From positions 155,303,233-155,367,232 of the forward strand of contig BTPG01000003.1 of assembly GCA_036245525.1 (NCBI GenBank): a stretch of 64,000 nt of DNA, written 5' to 3'. The translations under genes and the position numbers were made by a program. The notes below the pieces were generated by a model, which was not told the origin of the DNA, searched no databases, and saw only the letters and a list, made by a program, of their open reading frames with translations. This document shows positions 58,388 to 64,000 of this stretch, piece by piece. Each line of letters begins with the position of its first letter. The stretch's first letter is position 1. This DNA comes from Semisulcospira habei. Its lineage: Eukaryota > Mollusca > Gastropoda > Semisulcospiridae.

Positions 58388-59907
58388 AAAATGTATTTTT
58401 CTTTAAAATGTATTTTTTCGAAAAATACTTACCGATGACATTACAGTAAGGAAGTTGCCTACCCTGTTCCACCTGCACCTCCTCTCACCTGTGCCTGGTC
58501 TGCGCCCCCTGGCTGGAAGAATAGTGGACCCATCTATGGAGCTTCTACAGCCGCGAACGGCCGACACCAGCACGGGTAAGGGATCCAACACCGGTAAGCC
58601 CCACAGACCCGACTAGTGGCTCTTACCAGGTGACAGAGCCTTCAATGCTGCGGCTTAGGCTGCGAGCCTGAGCTCTAGCGCCGGCAGCCACCACAGTCCC
58701 GCCTAGTGGTCTCTGTCCGGTCGCAGATCCTCGAGTGCCGAGAGCTAGGCCTCGAGACAGAACCCCTTCTCGGGACAAGGATCCCGCACCGGTAAGCCTC
58801 ACAGACCCGACTAGTGGCTCTTACCAGGTGACAGAGCCTTTAACGCCGTGACTTCGGCCACAAGCCTGAGCTCTAGCGCCGGCAGCTACCACAGTCTCGC
58901 CTAGTGGTCTCTGCCCAGTTCTGCCGCCTTTATCGGCACGAGATAAGACACAAGAGCAGGCTTCAGCACCAGTAGCCATCACAGCCCCGACGATTGCTGC
59001 TTGCAAGATTGTGGAGCCTCGTCCTCCACGCACTCCTATCGCAAGAGGTCAGTGCTCCAGACAGGACGTTCAGGGACCTCGACCAGATGAGCAGGCGCGC
59101 CGGACGCTCTCCCGCTTATCAGGAAACAGTAGGCGAGACGCGGCGTCCCGACAAGACGACTCGTCCCATTCTCGGACGGAGCGGCACCGCGCTATCCGCC
59201 ACCAATCGCTCTCGAGGGACAGGTCGACGCACCGACGGTCTACTTCCCGCACTTCACTTGCTAGCTGGCCCTCGCGGACGAGTTCCAGGTACGACCTGCC
59301 CCCGGCTGGTCGTCATACCACGATGCGTCCCCCGGACTCGTGACTGACCACGCGTAGGGCACACCCATCTTCGCCGCCCCGCTCTAGGCGTTCGTCTTCC
59401 ACGCTTAGACACCACCCTCTGCGACGCACCCGCTCCAGGAGTTCCCGCTCCCCCCACCGGAGCTGCTCCCCGCGGGACAGCAGGTCACGACGACGTACCT
59501 CGCTTTCGTCGTGGAATTCTTCACGGGAACCATCGCTGTTTCGCCCTGTGCGGCACCGCTCCCCTGCAGGAAGGTCTCCTCCTAAGGCGTCGACTTCTTC
59601 CCGACCCTCTACAGATCTATATCTCACCCACCGACCTCGAGCGGAGTCCCTCCCCCGCGCTCCGCGTGTAGAGGATGACACCCTCAGCCTGGCTTCTGAG
59701 GACTCGATTTTGGCCCTATTTCGAGATGACAGCCCCTCACGGTCTAGTCCTTCTTACGCCGACGAAGATCTGCATCCATCCTCGGTCGGACATAAGTTAG
59801 AGACTCTCCGCGCCCTTGACGAGGCAGCGCGACTCATCTCGGCTTGTCTCCCTGCGGAGGACTGCCTTACTGTAATGTCATCGGTAATGTGTTTTGAGGA
59901 AACAAAC
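58388..59907 (+). mobile_element. D9: gag-only DIRS derivative with permuted ends
   Basis: Starts with right-arm complement (ATGTATTTTTTCGAAAAATA, as in the right half of an ICR) and the core TACCGATGACATTAC. It ends with the core GTAATGTCATCGGTAA and left-arm complement (TGTGTTTTGAGGAAACAAAC, as in the left half of an ICR). The inner ends AGTAAGG and CCTTACT extend the inverted repeat to about 24 bases. Between them lies only gag (+ orientation). Compared with a standard element, the termini are those of the ICR. It has no RT, YR or long terminal repeats. Confidence 0.87.
58470..59340 (+). pseudogene. D9 gag N-terminal region and repeats
   Basis: A Cys-rich remnant (CTCACCTGTGCCTGGTCTGC encoding HLCLVCAPWLEE) is the end of the gag zinc module. 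It is followed by a 198-base tandem repeat (units from 58602 and 58800, 66 codons) containing GACTAGTGGCTCTTACCAGG, and by a Ser/Arg/Asp-rich stretch. Related units occur in D4, both in gag and inside its YR. Confidence 0.7.
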
Positions 59908-59925
59908 ATAACAGCAGTAAAATAA
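59345..59925 (+). pseudogene. D9 gag, RS-rich open frame
   Basis: About 190 open codons: SRRSSSTLRHHPLRRTRSRS, SSRSPHRSCSPRDSRSRRRT (SR-dipeptide rich, nucleic-acid binding in appearance), then APRVEDDTLSLASEDSILAL, FRDDSPSRSSPSYADEDLHP and the start of the gag body, LETLRALDEAARLISACLPA. It runs into the terminal core and left-arm complement. The body beyond EDC is missing. Confidence 0.75.
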
Positions 59926-60600
59926 AAAGAGTTAAAAAAAAGACACATACTAATAGTTTCAGTGGACTGCTTGTATTACACATGGGTGACAGTCTTCAGT
60001 CCTGAAGGCTGATTCAGCTTTTTCAAAATCCAAGAAAGCTGAATTTCAGCTTTCTGTTTCAGACAACACATCCGCTCAGCTAGGCTGTTTCCATCTGCAA
60101 GTGGCATAAATTCTCATGAGCCCCTACATCTGCCTGGGCTCATGAGAATTTATGTCATTTGCTGGCCCTGCCGTAGACCGTTTTGAGTCTTTTCAATTGT
60201 TCAAACTGTCACCCATTCATAACTAACTTTGTTTTCATCCTTCATTTTCATTTTTTCATTTTTTCACTTTGTTTTTTCATTTTGTTTTTCACACGACCAA
60301 TCTCCTTGGTGCAAACCATCCCATGTGACCTTGCTACAAAAACCCTTGTAGTGACTAATGGTGGACCTTGTAGCCCTCTTCATGATGTGTATTGGATGCC
60401 AATTTTAGTCTGTAATAGAGCACCAAAACGTTTTAAAGTACAAACTTACTTAGTGTTGTTCGAAACAATGCAGACAGCAGCGTCGTAAGAATATGATGTA
60501 TACATGTATATTGTTTTGACGTCGGTCATGTCTGGTGTGATCCAGGTGAGAAGATTTCATCTTGATTTCTTTTACAAAGATAGAGGAGGAATAAAAACAA
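59908..60600. mobile_element. COG5 intron with hairpin MITE, family 3
   Basis: At about 60098-60170 an inverted repeat (CATAAATTCTCATGAGCCCC and its complement) matches the hairpin at 23325. The rest is AT-rich intron. Confidence 0.65.
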
Positions 60601-60608
60601 ATGTTTTT

Positions 60609-60751
60609 GGTAGCAGGGGTTTGCTACACGGATCCTTGTAGGCTGTTGGGAGGTCAAAGTAACCATTGTACCCCAAAGGCCTTTGGGGGTACAATGGTTA
60701 CTTTGAGCATCCAAAGGCATAAAAGGGTTCGTGTAGCAAACCCCTGCTACC
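60609..60751. mobile_element. 143-base fold-back element
   Basis: Long inverted repeat: outer arms GGTAGCAGGGGTTTGCTACA and complement, a less matched middle, and inner arms CAAAGTAACCATTGTACCCC and complement, closing at CAAAGGCCTTTGG. Only one copy is in the window. It lies about 95 bases before exon 8. Confidence 0.85.
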
Positions 60752-60846
60752 AATAACATATAATATCTTATTTTGGTTTGTTTTCTTGTTTATCATGTAC
60801 ACTATTTGCACGGTGCTAATGTTGAAGTATCTGTCTTTATTTTCAG

Positions 60847-60946
60847 TGAGCTGAATGTATCCAGTGTTGACAATAAGCTCAGTATCACCATTGCGAAGAA
60901 CGTGTCTAAGACCATCCAGCTTTTCTGTGTCAAGAGCGAACAACTG
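60847..60946 (+). CDS. COG5: COG5 internal exon 8 of window
   Basis: Exon of 100 bases encoding (S)[20 protein letters not shown] and then [13 protein letters not shown], matching the COG5 block ELNVAAVD..L...KNVAKTIQLY.VKSEQL. The acceptor is TTTTCAG at 60846. The donor is taken as GTGGGT at 60947, because the family alignment breaks there; a GT at 60951 is a weaker alternative. No later COG5 exon is found before the window ends, where retroelements D10-D12 start. Confidence 0.92.
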
Positions 60947-61002
60947 GTGGGTGTGCAATACAGCAGAACCTGTTTTGAGTGATGATGAGGTATCACCTGT
61001 GG

Positions 61003-61094
61003 TTAAGCTTTTGCGTGTAAATAACGGTGATTGTCGCGATGATTCCTACAGGAATCATTGCGACAAGAACCGTTACCGACACGCAGAGCGTTAA
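61003..61094. mobile_element. palindromic TTAA MITE, family 1, copy 3
   Basis: TTAA at both ends and arms GCGTGTAAATAACGGT / CGTTACCGACACGCA around the centre GATTCCTACAGGAATC. It matches the copies at 7440 and 8075. It starts about 57 bases after COG5 exon 8. Confidence 0.85.
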
Positions 61095-61199
61095 AGACCA
61101 TCATTTAGGTGGCCGCCGGCCGCGTAGGCATAACCCCGAGGCCTTACCTCACCATCTTTGTAAACTAGTTGTAGAATGTGCCATGAAGGGGGGGTATTC

Positions 61200-61483
61200 C
61201 TCGTAAATTCCAAAGCCAACGGTTGGAGGCTGGAGCCAGAGAAACGTGCTCACAGCGAGCTAAGGTTTAAGACTGGCGCGAACACACAGCGCGCGCAGCC
61301 GGATGGAGGGAGGGGAGACTACCCAGGTGCTTGGTTACAACTCCCTAGAGTTATGGCCCGTGTTGTGTGGGTACACACGAACGGCATTGAGGCTGAATTT
61401 CGGTAAGCTAAAGGGTATATTCCATACAGTAATGCCATCGGTAAGAATTTTTCGAAAAAATGAATTTTTCTCTAAAATGTATT
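61200..61483 (+). mobile_element. D10: right-end fragment of a DIRS element
   Basis: Right terminal repeat type sequence (GGGAGGGGAGACTACCCAGG, GTGTTGTGTGGGTACACACG, then TTCCATACAGTAATGCCATC core) and arm. No ICR or coding part precedes it. The arm merges at about 61484 with the left arm of D11. Confidence 0.75.
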
Positions 61484-61927
61484 TATTTTCTCAAAATCAT
61501 TACCGATGACATTACTAATTGGAACCTTCGCTTAACTCATAATTTTAGCCCAAAAAACTTACTGTGTGCCCCTTAAACTAGGGGAGGGAACCACTGGGGA
61601 GCCATAGCCCGGATACCCTGAGTGGTCTCCCGTACCACCTTATCTGGTGGCGCACTCACCCTTTCCCACTCATGACTTCGCTAGCTCAGTTAGGAATGGT
61701 CGTGTGCACCTCGTGCTCCGACCTTTCACTGTGTGAACTCTACTTGGGATCTCGACTTGTGTGATTCTTGGTCCTTAGGAAGGAAAAAGATTATAAAAGT
61801 AAAGAAAGAAGGATTATTCTGTACTTGTGTGGGTTGTGTGATTCTGTATTCAAGATGGATAGGTAAAGCTTCGGTTACTGCCTCAGCTGGTGTTTTGACC
61901 GGGCGATGGCATTTCCCGAATTTCACA
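61484..61927 (+). mobile_element. D11: left-end fragment of a DIRS element
   Basis: Left arm ATTTTCTCAAAATCATTACC, core CCGATGACATTACT and left terminal repeat (to about 61700), then 5' sequence up to 61927, where D12 begins. No coding part is visible before D12. The remainder may lie beyond the window. Confidence 0.75.
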
Positions 61928-62109
61928 TTGTTTCCTCAAAAATATTACAGATGCCATTACTACAATGGAACAACCTATAGCTTGCGTAATTTTAGCCCAA
62001 AAACTTACGATGTGTACCTTTAGGGCCAGGGGAGGCCACCAGGGGTGCCGTGACCTGGTACCCGGGTAGCCTCCCTTCCCACCCCATACGGGTAACTGCC
62101 AGAGCAGCC

Positions 62110-63000
62110 CAGAGAGGCTTCGTTGGTTAGGCCTGCTAAGCGCAGCAGCAGATCTCCTTACTCTAGGCAGACTGTATGCGCGACCGATTCAGCTTCACCT
62201 ACTCCTACTCACCTTCTCGGGCGATCTATAGGCTTTGGTCTTGACAACGGAGTTAGTACAGTCTCATCTGTGGCGTTGGACGGACAGTACTTGGCTAGCA
62301 TCAGGGATTCCCCTCTTCTCCCCGCTGCCTCACCTGTCTGCATGGATCCGAGCAACTCAGGTTGGGGAGCCTTTTACCGCAGTTTACCACGACCTCGGGC
62401 CGTTGGACAGAAGCAGAGGCTAGAGATGAAAGCGGTGTGGCTAGCACTCATCGCTTGGGAAGATTGACTAACGCAAAACGAGGTGATCGTGCTCTCCGAC
62501 AACTCGACAGTCGTCACATACATCCAGAACCAAGGGGGTACGCGCGCACTCTCCCTCTGCATACTCTTATATCAAGTCTTCCTGTGGTGCAGGGACCGGG
62601 TCATTACCCTTCGGGCGCGACACTTTCCTGGACACCTACACATTCTGACAGATGCTCTCTTTCGACGGGGTCAGATGCTTCACACAGAGTGGTCTTTCAG
62701 GCCAGATATCTTCCAGCTACTCTGCGCACGTTGGGAGACACCGATGAACGATCTTTTTGCCACGAGATGCAACAACAAGCTTCCCCTGTTTGTCTCTCCC
62801 ATTCCGGATCCACTAGCCTGGGCCGTGGACACGCTATCCATTTCTTGGGAAGGACTCCAGGCGTGCGCATTTCCTCCCACAGTGCTGGTTCCGAAGATCA
62901 TTCAGAAACTCAGGGACAGCAACATGATTATGATATTTTCAACTGGGCCAAGAGCTGGTCCACCGATCTCTTGGACCTTGCAATGGATCCACTCCAAGTA
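62110..63000 (+). pseudogene. D12 RNase H / MT-like region
   Basis: The RT thumb end (LLSAAADLLTLGRLYARPIQ) at about 62130 is followed by RNase H pieces: AWIRATQVGEPF (shifted), MIVLSDNSTVVTYIQNQGGT at 62483, ARHFPGHLHILTDALFRRGQ. The module MNDLFATRCNNKLPLFVSPI to ACAFPPTVLVPKIIQKL ends at a frame change, after which FNWAKSWSTDLLDLAMDP is read in the other frame. Confidence 0.85.
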
Positions 63001-63019
63001 CAATGCTCAAACAACCAAA

Positions 63020-63960
63020 GCAGCATCTATTCCACCCGTGCCCAGAACGGCTGTTGCTACACGCGGAGAGATTGTCCGGCAAGCCCTCTTAGCTAGAGGC
63101 TTTTCGGGTCCTGCAATGGAGGTTATCTCTACAGCCAGAAGTGTCTCAACTCGTAATGTCTACGAAGGGAAGTGGTGCATGCTCCAGTCCTGGTGCGCTG
63201 CGGAGCGACTTTCCCCCACGTATCTAACTACTCCCCAGTTGGCCGAGTTCTTCCTGTGGCTTTTCGTCAGACAAAAGTTGGCACCCATCACCATACATGG
63301 TTACCTGGTGATGGTGGCAGACACATATAGACACTTAGGACGACCTGATGCGGGAGCTTGCAAAGACTTGGCAGATCTGATGTCTCATTTTGATCTGCAA
63401 CGCCCGGCCTCACGTTCGTTAGTTCCACGATGGGACCTGTCTTGGGTGCTCACCTGGCTGAACTCTAAGAGATTCAGGCCACTACAGTTAGCAAGGTTGG
63501 GAGATCTTACTAGGAAGATCTGTTTCCTACTTGCACTTGCCACAGCCTCACGAGTTAGTGATATACACGCCTTTTCAGTAGGTCCCGCCTGTCTCCAACG
63601 TAGGACTGATGGATCGGTTCAGCTGCTTACGGACCCTGTCTTTTTGGCTAAGAACCGAGTTCCTACTGTCGCCCCACAGTCTTAACAGTTTGACCGCTCA
63701 GGGCAAGGGATCAGACATGGGACTCACGACTACAGGACCCTGTTAGGGCTCTTAAAGTGTATCTGTGCAGAACTAAGCCACTAAGACAAGGGCGCTCACG
63801 CCTTTTCCTGCCCTTGGCTCCGGGCAGACGAGACATTTCGGCACAAACTATCTCATCCTGGATACGTTGGGTTATCCATGAGGCGTATAAAGAGCTCGCC
63901 CCAGAACAAATGAAAACGATGCGCACCCGGGCTCATGAAGTCCAAGGAGGGGTAGCGAGC
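63020..63960 (+). pseudogene. D12 tyrosine recombinase
   Basis: One 220-codon stretch covers the core-binding domain (GEIVRQALLARGFSGPAMEV, STRNVYEGKWCMLQSWC, PQLAEFFLWLFVRQKLAPIT, TYRHLGRPDAGACKDLADLM) and the first catalytic Arg (LATASRVSDIHAFS), ending at a TAA at 63683. The catalytic C-terminal part continues in another frame: RLQDPVRALKVYL, SWIRWVIHEAYKEL, then AHEVQGGVAS, in which the Arg of His-x-x-Arg is Gln. The Tyr would lie beyond or at the window end and is not seen. Confidence 0.85.
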
Positions 63961-64000
63961 GTCGCAAAAGGAAAGATGGCCGAACTGTGCAGTGAGGGAT

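Larger units (their letters stand above)
7603..60946 (+). other. COG5: COG5 gene, internal part (eight exons)
   Basis: COG5 is a subunit of lobe B of the conserved oligomeric Golgi complex, the peripheral Golgi tether that captures vesicles during intra-Golgi retrograde traffic. Eight exons encode consecutive blocks in the same order as animal COG5. Recognisable blocks include [18 protein letters not shown], [42 protein letters not shown] and KNVSKTIQL. All introns are GT-AG, and the exon phases (0,1,0,0,1,2,2) rejoin into one frame with no stop. Introns of 14.7 and 29.6 kb are expanded by nested retroelements. The N-terminal exons before 7603 and the C-terminal part after 60946 are not found in this window. 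Recognition is from memory of the family, not a search. Confidence 0.93.
61928..64000 (+). mobile_element. D12: internally deleted DIRS element, runs off window
   Basis: Left arm TTGTTTCCTCAAAAATATTA, core with one change (CAGATGCCATTACT), left terminal repeat to about 62105. It then joins directly to the RNase H region, so gag and most of the RT are deleted. RNase H, the MT-like module and YR continue to the end of the window. It is inserted in the 5' region of D11. Confidence 0.85.

Overview
The window is a stretch of a large, repeat-rich metazoan nuclear genome, most likely a marine invertebrate. A mollusc would fit, but the sequence does not prove it. The only host gene I can support is COG5 (conserved oligomeric Golgi complex subunit 5) on the + strand. 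Eight consecutive internal exons (7603-7733, 8186-8354, 23043-23155, 52783-52860, 55970-56057, 56961-57165, 57801-57962, 60847-60946) have GT-AG borders, and their phases join perfectly. Neither the start nor the end of the gene is in the window. About 1.1 kb of coding sequence is spread over 53 kb.

Most of the rest is transposable elements inside COG5 introns. The dominant class is DIRS-type tyrosine-recombinase (YR) retrotransposons, here called D1-D12. Each complete copy has inverted terminal repeats, a Cys/His gag module, a gag body, a reverse transcriptase with a YLDD box, RNase H, a region matching the methyltransferase-like module of DIRS elements, a tyrosine recombinase in an overlapping frame, and an internal complementary region (ICR). 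The ICR is the reverse complement of the joined left and right ends. All copies carry frameshifts or stops.

Layout: 1-780 featureless intron. D1 (about 780-6945, 5' decayed) holds a SINE-like insert (1995-2519) and, in its right arm, D2 (4971-6910). Exons at 7.6 and 8.2 kb are separated by palindromic MITEs. D3 (9063-22988) contains an unidentified insertion, a minus-strand copy D4 (10579-16985) and a short retroposon (19329-19684). An exon follows at 23.04 kb. D5 (23404-52557) is split by a hAT-like DNA transposon (24491-47843). That transposon's first intron holds D6 (25157-31586) and D7 (31952-44861), and D7 is itself split by D8 (32776-39200). This gives a four-level nest: D5 > hAT > D7 > D8. 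COG5 exons resume at 52.8 kb, with a minus-strand CR1/L2-like LINE (53641-55853) and several TTAA-flanked palindromic MITEs between them. D9 (58388-59907) is a gag-only derivative with permuted ends. D10, D11 and D12 (61.2-64 kb) are end fragments and an internally deleted copy that runs off the window.

The points most worth a second look are: the inversion of the terminal segment of D7 between two inverted core sites, the permuted ends of D9 and the R/R' ICR of D3 (all of which suggest recombination at the core/ICR sites); a C-terminal PCNA-box-like motif in the hAT transposase; the hAT's 5-bp target duplication, supported independently by the phase of a minisatellite; slippage-prone poly(C) minisatellites inside gag; and a family of TTAA MITEs that share a highly conserved 75-bp palindrome but not their flanks.
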